64,000 nt of DNA, taken from assembly GCA_003439945.1 (NCBI GenBank), contig QVRM01006824.1, positions 687,501-751,500 of the forward strand. The letters run 5' to 3'. The notes under the pieces were generated by a model. It ran no database searches, was not told the DNA's origin, and saw nothing but the letters and a program-made list of their open reading frames with translations. A program made the translations under genes and the position numbers. Below, one piece after another: positions 39,501-49,032 of this stretch; the stretch's first letter is position 1; every line of letters begins with the position of its first letter. The stretch comes from Dermanyssus gallinae. Taxonomy: Eukaryota; Arthropoda; Arachnida; Mesostigmata; Dermanyssidae.

Positions 39501-42500
39501 AACGTTATGCTGTCACTCACTAAAAATCTCTGCCTCGTAGTACTGCTAATTAGTTCGCACCGGCAAATGTCAGCACCTCTTCTCGTGTCTCTGCTACGTT
39601 TTCGTTCGTGTCTCGTCGACAACAGCCTACTGACAGCGCCTAAGTAATGCGTTCGTCCGTCCGTTCGTTACGTGGGAGAGCACAGAGAGCACTGAGTTCA
39701 ATTTCACAGCCTAAGAGACGGCGATACGCTACCAGTGCTGCCTTTTGCCGCCGGCCGCCGTCAGTGATACCCTCCCCCTTTAGCTATGACTACTCATATG
39801 ACTGCTATTCATATGATTATTATTACTAGGGACGATGGTTCTTCTAAAGGTAAGGAGCACAGGAACGGGCAGCGTGACGTGGGCCGTGAAAACTCAACAG
39901 TAGTTCGGCAGCTACGGTCGACGCTGCCAACCGCGGCGCGCACCCAACCACACCACACCACACTCACACACACACAGAGGGAGGTCGCCGTCTCTATATT
40001 GATCTACAGCGGCAACGGCGCCGTCAGCGGTGTGCTGGCGGTGGATAGGCAGTAAGTAGTTGACCCAGGCCAGGCAATCCGAATGCGTCAGGTCTTTCTG
40101 GTCAGAGGCAGCGACCCTGTACGACCCACACTCGGCGAGTTCTCAATGCCAACTGACGACTACTTAAACCGAGAGCAGCTCTGTCTGCCGCGATGCGCGG
40201 TTGTGTTACCCTGCTCCCTCTCGCTTGCCGCCTGCTGGTTTAAGCTGCTGCTAGCCTTCCCCACACGGGCGGCGCGCACGTTCTCCTTATCTTGCTCATT
40301 CCTGCCGCCAGCGCGCTGACCTTGAACTTCAAAAGAAGTAAACCAGCCACGACCTAGATCTAAGTCAGGTGGCTCTCCGACCTTCGACGACGCCGCCTGG
40401 CGGCTGTCCTCACCAACTGTTTATTGGCAGCTCTCCACTCGCTCAATATCTGTGGCGCCCTCTAGACCAGTCAGAGTAAAACTCAAGAGAGCGACCACTG
40501 CGCCCTCTGTGCGTTCGAATAGACGTGCTCTGTATCACTCCTGCTCTGTACCTGCCGTAAGTAACACGGCATAGGGACGCGACAGCTAACTCTTAGAGAC
40601 CGCAAACGCATTCAGAACAATGTTCACGTCACTGTATTATCGACAAATATGTTGTAGAACGTAACATCAAATAAAGATCAATAAGATACTCACCATCGCG
40701 AGACATTCCAACGGCGATGCACTTTTTCAATCGGCAGTACTGGCAACGGTTTCGGTTAATCCTAAGAATAGCACACTGTTGATTCTTTGTGCATGGCCGA
40801 TACTGGATTTTCTGCTGTATGGAACGGCGGAAAAATCCCTGCGAACACAACACAATAACAAATATCCATACGTTAGCAACATTAATATCGATCCTTACTA
40901 TTCCTCACTCGGATTGCATCGCGGCAAACCAAATCTAGCCTGCCTTTGCAGCCCACTGTGTGCAACAACAGCAAAAAGCTGTTGCTGGCCCACGTACTTT
41001 GTTTGAGAAAAGACGCGGGTTGGCGGCTGCTCGGTGCTAAGTCAAGGCCTACGACACAACGAGCGGACTGGGCACAACTACCCGGCGTTCCCGCCGAGGA
41101 GCATCTGGGACCACGGCCAGAGGAGGCAAATCGGTCAGCCTCTCTCTCTCGCCCTAGCCAACCCTCGGTCCGCCGACTGACACAGCGCCCCATCATCATC
41201 ATTATCATCATCAAGCGCCTCCTGTTGGTACCCAACCCCTATCTATCTCTACCCCTGCTCCTTTCGTTTACGAGTACCTCTCCTCCTCCTCGTCCTCACC
41301 CCACTACGTACCCCCGGCCGACTGGCCGGCCAACCCGTCGTCCGCCCGCATAGCGGGCCCTACTAGAGCAAAACTAGGCCACAGAGAGGCACCCCGAGAT
41401 CGATTTTAGTTCAGTTCATAGCCGCAAGGGCAATGTTGGCGCTAGCATCGAATCTCGAGTGCTCCCGCTGTGAACGCCGCTCAAGCTAGGCAGGCTGTCG
41501 CGTTGGCTGTATGTGCCGAGATGTCTGAGCATTCGCCAGCGCTACGACCCTACAGCTAAGCAGATTACAGAATGGTTAGGATAAAGTTGTCTATGGCTTG
41601 AGCATCTATTTGCGCTAACGCTTGAGCTAACTGTCTTTTAAGTGAGCTACGAGTAATGGCACCGCAATTGGTATTTCAAGCGTGGCGCATAACGTCAGAT
41701 ACAACAGTTTAAATCATCAGTTTTTATCGTGCAGATATGAACGACATAACTATATTAACGGTTTTGGCCTGCTACCAATGAAACGTAGCACCGACAGTCC
41801 GTTATGAGCAAGGTTGCAGGAGTTTTAGTCATCGCTTTGATGTGAAGTAACATGTAGCCAGTCAGCCCTTCAGTGGCATCTGTTTTGCTAGAACATTGGC
41901 ACACAAAGCAGAGCCAAACGAGAGGTTTAAGCACCAAGTTGCATGTCGCTCGCAGCGTCCGGAAATGGATGCCGAGCTGGCCGTTCACCCTGACAATGAT
42001 CTCTAAGAGGTCACGATGAGCGAACGTTATGGCCGAGAAGCTACAGCCGAATCGACTAGAGCTCATCCTGGTTTTAGGTCTCATATTGAATGGGGTGGGT
42101 GTACGGGTCGGTGCTAGACCAGGTCAACACCCCACTGGCCCACATAAAGCCGTGATCGCTTCTTCGATCACGCGTTGAGCAGCTAGCAAAAGATTCGCGT
42201 CTTTGAAGGACGACGAAAAGGGGTTGTCGGTCGCGCGATCGCTACCTACAATGGCTAACTGAAGCAGCCGAAGACTGAAGCCGCATACCGGTGCTTGTGT
42301 GCCTAAGAAGATTGCGCGAGAAAAGCGTACATATAGGTAGAGAGGGGTAGCGAAGTAGAGAGAGAGAGAAAGAGGATGAAAGAATGACAGCAAACAGAAT
42401 TCAGAGTCAGGAAAGCGTATGGCCTGCTACTGCTGCGAGCCACCCGCTAGAAAGCAATAAATAGACTTGAGGACTAAAAGAAGAGAAGCAGCATGACCCT

Positions 42501-45500
42501 CTGAGCCAACGTCATTTGAATACAGATGACGCCACTGCACAAAGAATGTACAATAGAGTACGATATCAACTAAACACAGAGTCACAGCAGAACACTTGGT
42601 CTGACTCGCAGTTCCTAACCTCCTGATGATGAGCGAAGCAAGGAGCGAGACTGTCCTCTTCTAGCAAACTCTTTATTTTAGAGTTTAAGGCAAAGGCCAG
42701 AAAAAGTCATAAGGTATCTTCTATTTGTTCTCTATAAATACATATACACGTACCTTGCAACCTTCGCATGAGTGGACTCCATAATGGAAGCCCGAGGCCT
42801 TGTCGCCGCAAACACGACACAACACAGTTGTGCCATCGAATTCTGTAATCAAAAAGAGCAAATAACAATAAGATTCGAGTCAGGTTATAAGCATTCATGC
42901 ACTGTTTCCGAAAATAATTCAAACCCTATACTCTCTAATTCAGAGCTCCAAAGTCAGCCTTCACGGCGATGGATTTTTATTGGTCACATTCGCAATAAAT
43001 GAGAGCGGCCTAGTATTGTATACGTAGATAAACTGAGAAACAGAATAGAAAACGGACAGTTGAAGATCATAGCTAAATCGCTGCGTTGATCCTGTAAGTG
43101 TTTGCTCTATCGGTAAAACGTCGTTTCTCACTCTCTGTACCTCCTCCTTTACGCATACCCCGTATGCCAATGGAAGATTGTCGTGGCAAGACCCTACTAA
43201 CAGAAATAGCCATTATCGTGATGCATGTGCGGCCCGTCCCGTATGCATGGATGGATTCATTCACGCCGCGCGCACAGCCACGCTGACGAGAGTAAGTCGG
43301 CTGGCGACGTGCCTTAGCAAGCTGCCTTGTCCTCCACGCGCCTGCTCAACGAACACGAACGCCGATAGGCAACAACTATCGGTTGCCAGGCAATCAGCCG
43401 TAGGCATAAGCCTAGCCGCACTAGTTGTAGTAGTACTGGTAATAATAATAGTTAGAACCGTCACACGCTGCTGCTGCTGCTGCTGTAGCTGCTACGTGTC
43501 GTCGGTATAGCTCTGGCCGTCATCGTTGTGTGTTGTCTGTCTGATTGACTGGCTACTGAGTGACTGATTAAATGACTGAGTAACTGATTCGTAGCGTTGC
43601 AAGCCGCTAAGGGCAGCAGCAGCCGCCGCCACCGCCGCAACAACAACAACAACAACAAGAGTAGTAATCGTCGTCGTCGTCGTCGTCGCTGTCTGTCGCT
43701 ACAGCTGGTGGCCATGGTGGTCGGTCTGTCGCGGTGATGGTGAAAATGGTCTACCACTACTGTTGCTGCCTGTCGATTGTGTGTGTGTGTGGGTGCGTGA
43801 TGAGGATTATGGCGATGCTGATGCTGATGCCGATGATGACGGTGGTAATGATGATGATGATGATGATGACGGTGGTGGTGGTGGTGGTGGTAATGATGAT
43901 GATTGCAGCCGTTGCTGCTGCTATGAATGTAGCGGGGGAGAAGGCGGTCGACCTCGACCTTCGTCGTCTGTCTCAAGCTGATGCTGTTGCTGCTGTTGTT
44001 GTTGCCTTTGGTGCTGTTAGCAAGCAAGCAAACGTGTGGCCGTCGCCAATGTCGCTGCGGCGTTCAATGCCACCACCGCAACCACGGACGGGGCCCCCAC
44101 GAGGGCTGCTCAGTCAGCAAGCCATCCAGCCAGCCTTCCTTGCTTCCTTCTAGCCCGCCAACAACAGCTACCTACCCAGCGCACAACTATAGCCATTGGC
44201 TGGCGGAGGCCACCACCAACAACAACCATCACCGTCATCATCACCGCCGCCATCATCATCATCAGAATCATCACTAGCAGTGTTTCCTCTCATACAACCA
44301 CCACCTTCTAGAATTTCAGAATATATATAAGTGAACTGTTTTATCAAGCGATTCGCTTCGATTGGCTTCAACATAAGGTAACCTTGTTTAGTTCCGCGTT
44401 TCGTATAACATGTACAAGTGGGTTGTTCTAAATATGTGTCACATACAATAAATTGAATGGAAAATGATGAACAGAAAACGCGGTTGAATATAAGATAAGA
44501 TTGGCGTACGCTTCACGTGAGAGGCGATTGCTTACTCGCAGGCATGCATGCTGGATTGATTGATGCTCAGAACTGGATGTATTATAGCTAATATTGCCTG
44601 AGCAGGGCGTCGACGGGCGTATACATCTGTGCGTGAGTCTGTCTATACGCTCGCTTGTCGGTAACAGCTCATCATACACATTTGTTGACCGCACTGACAT
44701 AAAGAGAATACGATTCTCGTTGACCGAAATTCATATTTTCGTCGCATTTTGTTCGCTCGCACGTTGGGAATATACCAACATGGAGACTGAGAAACGTGAT
44801 AGCGTAGCTAGAGAAGAAACATCAAGAGAAAGGAGCAGGGCGATGGAGAGAGAGAGAGAGAGACAGCATGGGGAAGCCCAAACGAAGTCAAAAAAGACAC
44901 CGATGGGTTACCGGCGACGAGATGAACGTTAAGATTCTTCGAAACCACTTTCGCTTGTTTTTCTTGGACTTCTGCCAGGTTGAACAACGAACGCCAAATA
45001 CCGCCTACCTGAAGATGACTCAAACACCCCCCTTCGACTTTCTTTCCTAGGTTCCTGCAACCGCGTCTACCGCTAACTTTCAAGTTTCGCAGACGCCACG
45101 GCAGCTTTCACTATTATAACTGCTGATCTCCGACCAGCAGCCTTCCTGCCGGACCGACGACCACCACACGCGTTGTACAGCTGCGAGCAAATGAAAGCAA
45201 AAGTGGAATGAAAACCTGACTCGCGACGCTCGTTGTATTCCGACCGGTGTCATATCGAAATTATTCATTAAAAAAAAGAATGGCGCGTCCATTTTTACCA
45301 GTTTTGACCTTCCTCAACCCGTCATTGTTGTTGGAACTGCACAATCAAGACATGTATACCGCATATAGATCCGTATACGCGTACTCTTAACTGTATTGCT
45401 ATGGGTTAATAACAACAATAATTGTATTGGTATGCAATTATAGCGGCTTGTCCCTCTCTCTCTCTCTCTCTCTCTCTCGCTTTTTGTCATTACAGTTCGC

Positions 45501-48375
45501 TAAGCTAAATATCGCAGCAGAGATTCACAATTGGAAAATGTCAAAAATTGTTTACATTAAAGCTGACTGGCTCGGTTAGTCGGTCGGTCAATCAGACACA
45601 CAGACAGAGAGACAGTGAGTTGGTCGCCTGGTGGTTTCCCTTCGGCCTTAAGGCCGTCACCACCGCTATATTATCATGACCGTGGTCGTTTTCATCGTCG
45701 TCGTCATCCTCCGTCCCCAGAATGATCTTGTTAGGCTAGGCTAAACCAGAGCAGCCTAGAGCGAACCGACCGACCGGCCGCCCGATCGAGATCCGTCCGT
45801 CCAACCGTTCGTCTGCACAACAACATCACCGCCATCATTATTATTACCACGATCACCACCACCACTGTGCTGATGGTGATGGTGATGACGATGATGATCA
45901 GACTCTGAGGGCCAATAAACGTCGCAGCATAGCGTAAGCGTGTTCGCTCGTAGGGCAACCACAATCAGAGTAGTCGTAGTAGTAGTGGTGGTAGCAGCAG
46001 CAGCAGCAGTAGCTGTTGCTGTAGTGAATGCGTGGCGACTGAACGAAATAATTTCTCTCTGTCTCTATCGCGCTGTTTGGAGGCCATCGTGGCCGTGGCC
46101 GTTGTTGTTGTTGTCCGTTGTCTTCGGATTGGTGACTGGCTGGTTGGCTGGGTGGCCGTCTGCCTGCCGGCCTGCTTGGTCGGTCATTCGGTCTGTAGGT
46201 CGATTGGTCGAACGTGTTTGTTCGTTCAGCCACAACCACAACTATGCTCGTCGCTGTTGTTGTGGCTGTTGTTGTTGTTGTCGTCGTCGTCGTCGTCATC
46301 ATCGCCGCCGCCTCCACTATCGAGACTACTAGTAAAGAGGGCGGGGTGGTGGGGGCGGTGCGGTGGAGCTGCAGCCTGCTGCTGGTGCTGCTGTTGTTTT
46401 TCTTGTCGTTGTGACGGCTTCGGCTGCTCCCGCCGCCACCTCCGCCGCCCCCGTCATCATGGACGTAGTTGAGAGTCGACCAACCGACTCGTTTGTTGTT
46501 GCTGCCCGAACCCACATGGTTGGCGATCCTATCCTCTGCTGCTGTTGCTGTCCCTTATGCTGATACTTTGGCTGGCAGTGGCGGTGGCGGCGGCGACGAC
46601 GGGTGCAGCAGCCGCAACAACAACACCAACAGCAGCTGCATCTGCAGCCGACGACGACGACGGCCGTGACGGACGCCATGGCCGTTGTGGTCCGTCGCCC
46701 GTTGTCCTCGATGGTGGCGACAGAGACGCCGACGACGGTGGTAGCGGCGCCACGGCCGACGCCGCTGCCAACGCCGTTGCCGTCTACGTCGATCGTCGTC
46801 GTCTCAGTCGTCTCCGCCGCCATGATACCGCCCTTTCGCCTCGGAGAGTGCAATGCACTCGGGAGGGCAATAACCTCCACGCGCTCGGTCCACGGCCGCG
46901 CGGCTCGCCGGTGTGCAACTAACCCACATTTGATCATCATCATCGTCATAATCATTATCATCATCGTCACTGCTGTGGCCATCATCATCATCAAATCGTC
47001 AGCCCGTGGCCACCGTTGCTGCTGCTGCTGCAGTTACCACTCGCTGTTGATGGTCAAGATCGACATCGACGGCCAGCAGACACAGTGAGCGAGCGAGAGA
47101 GAGAGGAATAGTGTGTATGGGTGTGAATAAGAGAGAGAGAGGCAAAAAAACAAGAGAGACCTGCCTACCTGTGAGTTAGTCAGTCGCTTACCCTGCTCAC
47201 ACGAGCAGCTAGAGATCATTTTAACCTGGCCAGTAACTCACTAAGTTGTAGAGTATTTATCATTTGTTCGTTACCGTACCGGCGTAAATGCTACATACTA
47301 CAGCTAGGGCCACAACAACGACAACAACTATTCGATATGCACTTAGCGAGTGGCGCCGTTTTCAGCACTAGGGCAGCAGCAACGCGGGATACGGGGGTGG
47401 TAGGGGGAGGGAGGGAGGTAGGGGGTGACGGGGTAAGTATACTGAGCGTCGTAGCACGCAGGTGTAGCGGTCGCTGCTGCTGCTACTACTGGTAGTAATG
47501 GTATTGGCGGCGGCGGCGGCGGTTGCCGTCGTTGTCGTCGTCTCCCGGTAAGAGTTTTCTGGCTGCGCAGAGTAAACGGCCTTGGACTCACACGCATGGC
47601 CTTCAATGCGAGGCCACCACTTTGGGACTATATAGGGAAAATGGTGAGAAAGGGGGGCAAGTAAGCAAACGAGTGCCCCGAGCCAGTAACTGAGTCAGCG
47701 ACCGAGCCAGTGCAAAAGAGCGATTGAGAGAGAGAGAGAGGGGAACGAGCAAATAATATATATATATTAGGGTAAAAACACAGAGAAAACCGGCGGCGAG
47801 GGTGGAACATGTGGACGAAAGTGAAGGCGAGGGAAGGAGCTTCGAGCAGACAGGCGGGCTGGGCTGACTGAGAGACGGACGGACGGACGGAGGGAAAGAC
47901 AGAGAGAGACAGACCGCGGGAGGGGCCTGGCCGGCAAAGCATGGGACGATGATGATCGGCAGGCGACGTCAACAATGGCCTTGCCAGAGCTCACTGACTC
48001 GATCACCACCGACAGTAAGCGACTGGAGGTCTACACTCGATGTGGTACATGGTGTATGTGTCACTACCCATATGTTGATTTATATATATAAAATTAGATA
48101 TATATATATATATATATATGCATATACGCGTGATGTAGACGTGGGTGTGTAAGTGTAAGAAAAATAAATAGATCAGTAAAAACGAACTAACCTAGAGGGA
48201 TGTCCTCGGCGCGCGGGGTAGGCGGATGCGATATGCTGGTTGACGAGTCAACAGGACTCGACGGTTGTTCGGGCTCGGACGGGGCCGTCACTGACCCATG
48301 CGCAAACACCGACGGTCGCTGTTGCTGCTGCTGCTGTTGATTGAACATTTGAACGTTTGATTCGCTCAAAATCAT
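35330..48375 (-). CDS. E75: E75 nuclear receptor, whole coding span (six exons joined)
   Basis: This is the ecdysone-induced receptor E75 (Drosophila Eip75B), a nuclear transcription factor in the moulting cascade. In insects its ligand domain binds haem and it represses HR3 targets (family knowledge). Joining 48375-48192, 42842-42754, 40838-40694, 39095-38857, 37330-36943 and 36402-35330 gives 2118 nt, or 705 residues plus TAA. Every junction is GT/AG and in phase (1,0,1,0,1). In order: A/B region 1-61, finger 1 with Cys70/73/87/90, finger 2 with Cys107/113/123/126, the A-box-type stretch [12 protein letters not shown] (140-151), ligand domain to about residue 410, then an F domain of roughly 295 residues. 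The F-domain blocks [11 protein letters not shown] (507-517), EDMPVLKR (559-566) and PLNLS (693-697) match insect E75 as I remember it. They separate it from E78 and vertebrate Rev-erb. The N-terminal exon is the least certain part. Confidence 0.93.
36403..36942 (-). other. E75 intron 5
   Basis: This 540-bp intron has donor GTAAGT and acceptor TTTTGCAG. It contains a (TC)n run at about 36536-36558 and TCAAGGTCT at 36516-36524, one base off the FTZ-F1-type sites described elsewhere. No coding seen. Confidence 0.9.
36943..37330 (-). CDS. E75: E75 exon 5, ligand-binding domain core
   Basis: The exon encodes residues 220-348, from ACPLNP to VIIAA. It holds the nuclear receptor signature around helices 3-5: FAKRIPGF, then the [19 protein letters not shown] stretch. 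These are followed by LNGQVLRRD, the [17 protein letters not shown] helix and [10 protein letters not shown]. The acceptor is GTTGTTGCAG|GCATGT (phase 0) and the donor is GCTG|GTAAGT (phase 1). The open frame continues upstream to 37387 and beyond only through intron sequence. Residue choices fit E75/Rev-erb rather than HR3 or E78. Confidence 0.95.
37654..37662 (-). promoter_or_regulatory. Exact TCAAGGTCA nuclear-receptor site in intron 4
   Basis: The plus strand reads TGACCTTGA. The reverse complement is the FTZ-F1/ERR/NR5A-type extended half-site YCAAGGYCR. It lies on the E75 sense strand, 324 bp inside the intron from exon 5. Confidence 0.45.
38038..38054 (-). promoter_or_regulatory. Exact TCAAGGTCA that also forms a DR1 in intron 4
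   Basis: The minus strand reads AGGTTC, A, AGGTCA. This is a direct repeat with one-base spacing overlapping a perfect TCAAGGTCA. DR1 sites suit USP/RXR or HNF4-type dimers, and the extended half-site suits monomers. Binding is inferred from motif only. Confidence 0.45.
38857..39095 (-). CDS. E75: E75 exon 4, hinge and start of ligand-binding domain
   Basis: The exon encodes residues 140-219. It begins with the C-terminal extension [12 protein letters not shown], the A-box that lets E75/Rev-erb type receptors bind a half-site with a 5' AT-rich flank as a monomer. Then comes a charged hinge, and the first ligand-domain helix containing [11 protein letters not shown]. His188 in that motif aligns with a histidine implicated in haem binding in fly E75 (from memory). 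The acceptor is CGTTGCAG|CTGTACG and the donor CTC|GTAAGT in phase 0. The exon ends [10 protein letters not shown], a more divergent stretch than the flanks. Confidence 0.93.
39096..40693 (-). other. E75 intron 3
   Basis: The 1598-bp intron has donor GTGAGT and acceptor CGTTGCAG. It contains a CAA repeat at 39210-39240, a CCACGA run at 39472-39500 and an exact TCAAGGTCA (minus) at 40325-40317. No exon was seen. Confidence 0.85.
40317..40325 (-). promoter_or_regulatory. Exact TCAAGGTCA nuclear-receptor site in intron 3
   Basis: The plus strand reads TGACCTTGA just after a GC-rich stretch. It is the third exact copy in the same orientation within 2.7 kb of E75 intron sequence. Confidence 0.4.
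40694..40838 (-). CDS. E75: E75 exon 3, second zinc finger
   Basis: The exon starts GTTCGCAG|GGATTTTTC and encodes residues 92-139, beginning [10 protein letters not shown] and ending GMSRD. Cys107, Cys113, Cys123 and Cys126 form zinc finger 2, followed by the CRLKKC helix (126-131). The donor is GATG|GTGAGT, phase 1. The sequence is nearly identical to the insect E75/Rev-erb second finger as I know it, so identity as a group NR1D receptor is secure. Entry in phase 0 means any alternative first exon that skips finger 1 must end on a codon boundary. Confidence 0.96.
40839..42753 (-). other. E75 intron 2, between the two zinc finger exons
   Basis: The 1915-bp intron has donor GTACGT and acceptor GTTCGCAG. 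A 109-codon open frame at 42084-41755 (minus) shows no donor that would fit the neighbouring exons and no recognised domain. I searched this intron for an E75B-like exon ending in phase 0. The best donor, AAA|GTACGTGG near 41000, has a stop close upstream in the required frame. Confidence 0.8.
42754..42842 (-). CDS. E75: E75 exon 2, first zinc finger of the DNA-binding domain
   Basis: This 89-nt exon encodes residues 62-91. Cys70, Cys73, Cys87 and Cys90 coordinate zinc 1, and the P-box CEGCKG (last Gly from the next exon) contacts an AGGTCA-type half-site. It is bounded by TTTTTGATTACAG before AATTC and by AAG|GTACGT, so it enters in phase 1 and leaves in phase 0. It is too short to stand out as an open frame, and was found by translating the reverse complement around 42.8 kb. 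In insects the E75B isoform skips this finger. The same arrangement is possible here because the next exon starts on a codon boundary. Confidence 0.95.
43420..44280. repeat. Triplet-repeat island in E75 intron 1
   Basis: CTG, CAA, CGT, GAT/GGT and CAT/CCG triplet runs one after another. The His-rich minus frame at 44027-43461 starts at TTG, has no ATG-led support and is a repeat artefact. Confidence 0.8.
45740..47060. repeat. Second triplet-repeat island in E75 intron 1
   Basis: CAT, GTA/GCA, GTT/GTC, CGC and CTG triplets on a GC-rich background. Overlapping frames of 130-221 codons occur on both strands, mostly from non-ATG starts. Confidence 0.8.
47192..47219 (-). CDS. Candidate alternative E75 first exon (nine-codon N terminus)
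   Basis: On the minus strand AAAATG at 47219 opens MISSCSCEQ followed by G|GTAAGC, a good donor in phase 1. Spliced to the zinc finger 1 exon it would read MISSCSCEQ then EFDGTTVLC, an E75 with almost no A/B region. An in-frame TGA lies 24 nt upstream, so the frame is closed and this ATG is the only start. A TATA-like ATAAATA lies at 47263-47257. If the frame runs past the first donor, a second donor CACAG|GTAGGC at phase 0 could instead join zinc finger 2. Insect E75 genes do use short isoform-specific first exons, but I have no homology evidence for this one. Confidence 0.35.
48192..48375 (-). CDS. E75: E75 first coding exon, A/B region
   Basis: The exon encodes 61 residues plus the first base of codon 62. 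The first true ATG in this frame is at 48375, with sequence GCAACA before it, giving A at -3. The frame stays open upstream to about 48501 but only from a TTG, through an Arg-rich triplet repeat, so I start at 48375. The product has a seven-Gln run (13-19) and a Ser/Pro-rich tail ending AEDIPL, typical of a disordered activation region. The exon ends G|GTTAGT, a slightly weak donor in phase 1, which matches the G|AA TTC acceptor of the zinc finger 1 exon. No homology to a named isoform is recognised. Support comes from the phase match, the promoter at about 48.9 kb and the position upstream of the DNA-binding exons. Confidence 0.7.
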
Positions 48376-48884
48376 TGTTGCAGTATTGCTACTGTAGATG
48401 AAACAACTGTTCTTGCTGCTGCTCTGCCAGCAGCTGTTGTTACCCTTCCGTCGTCGTCGTCGTGGTCGTTTGCGTCTGTCTGGCTGGTTGATGATGATCA
48501 ACGAACGAACGAATCAACGGATGATCAATGAACCGGAATCCGGCAAGCGGACAATAGAGCACGTAACTTGCACATTCACGACGGTAATCCGGGAGTGATG
48601 CACAAAGGTCCGTCTGTCAACGTGACAAAAGGTTTCTTTCTAGTGGTATTGTAGTTACACTTGTTGTTGTCGTCACGAGTTGTTCGACGTCGGTCGTCGA
48701 CGCTCTGTCGACTTACGATGGCAGTGGCACAACACTGACTGACTGATAACCACAGCGAGCGACTGCTACTGCAACGACCAACACCAATTGGTTGGTCCTC
48801 TCCAGAAACGAACGAGACAACAAACACTAGCACAGCCACTAGCCACTAGCACCGCTACTCATGCGTCGTACTACTCCCCTCGCT
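48376..48884 (-). other. Presumed 5' untranslated leader of E75
   Basis: This lies between the TATA-containing promoter and the ATG at 48375. It holds CGT/CGA triplet runs (48445-48470) and (GTTC) runs near 48500. I see no convincing intron in it. No ATG-started frame of note occurs, and apparent long frames begin at TTG or GTG. Confidence 0.45.
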
Positions 48885-49032
48885 AGTGAGAAATAAGCCA
48901 GTCAGGCGAGTGGAAGGCCTTTTATGCGGCGCGGTGGGAGAGGGCTCAACTGTGACGTAGCGGCCAGATGCGCGCTCATTGGCCGACGCGGGGTGGATGA
49001 CCGGGTTCAATGGCTGCTTCCGTTCAAGGTCT
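48885..49032 (-). promoter_or_regulatory. E75 core promoter with CCAAT, CRE-like and TATA elements
   Basis: Read on the minus strand, CCAAT lies at 48982-48978, TACGTCA at 48959-48953 and CATAAAAGG at 48926-48918. A start-site-like TCACT lies at 48889-48885. The CCAAT box is about 55 bp upstream of TATA, a standard spacing. The TATA-to-initiator distance of about 38 bp is a little long, so the real start may be nearer 48895. The leader to the ATG at 48375 would be about 510-520 nt if unspliced. Immediately upstream sit TGACCGGGTTCA (48998-49009) and TTCAAGGTC (49023-49031), which resemble nuclear-receptor half-sites. Confidence 0.6.

Larger units (their letters stand above)
42843..48191 (-). 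other. E75 intron 1
   Basis: The 5349-bp intron has a GTTAGT donor and a GATTACAG acceptor. It contains the candidate short first exon at 47219-47192 and two triplet-repeat islands, at 43.4-44.3 and 45.7-47.1 kb. It also has a (TC)n run at 45453-45479 and (AT)n at 47756-47768 and 48080-48120. Long open frames here on both strands are repeat artefacts. Confidence 0.75.

Noticed and set aside
41755..42084. 109-codon frame in intron 2 as an E75B exon
   Set aside because: No in-phase donor before its stop and no recognised motif.
35330..42842. Identity as E78 or HR3 instead of E75
   Set aside because: The F-domain blocks [11 protein letters not shown] and EDMPVLKR and the [14 protein letters not shown] ligand-domain motifs are those of E75.
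43461..44027. His-rich frame in intron 1 as an E75 A/B exon
   Set aside because: It starts at TTG and follows CAT and other triplet repeats. No donor in the needed phase was seen.
45898..46994. Overlapping 130-221 codon frames as genes
   Set aside because: They occur on both strands in the same triplet-repeat island and mostly begin at TTG or GTG.
48376..48501. A start at 48501 for the E75 first exon
   Set aside because: The codon there is TTG, and the extra residues are Arg runs from a CGT triplet repeat. The first ATG is at 48375.
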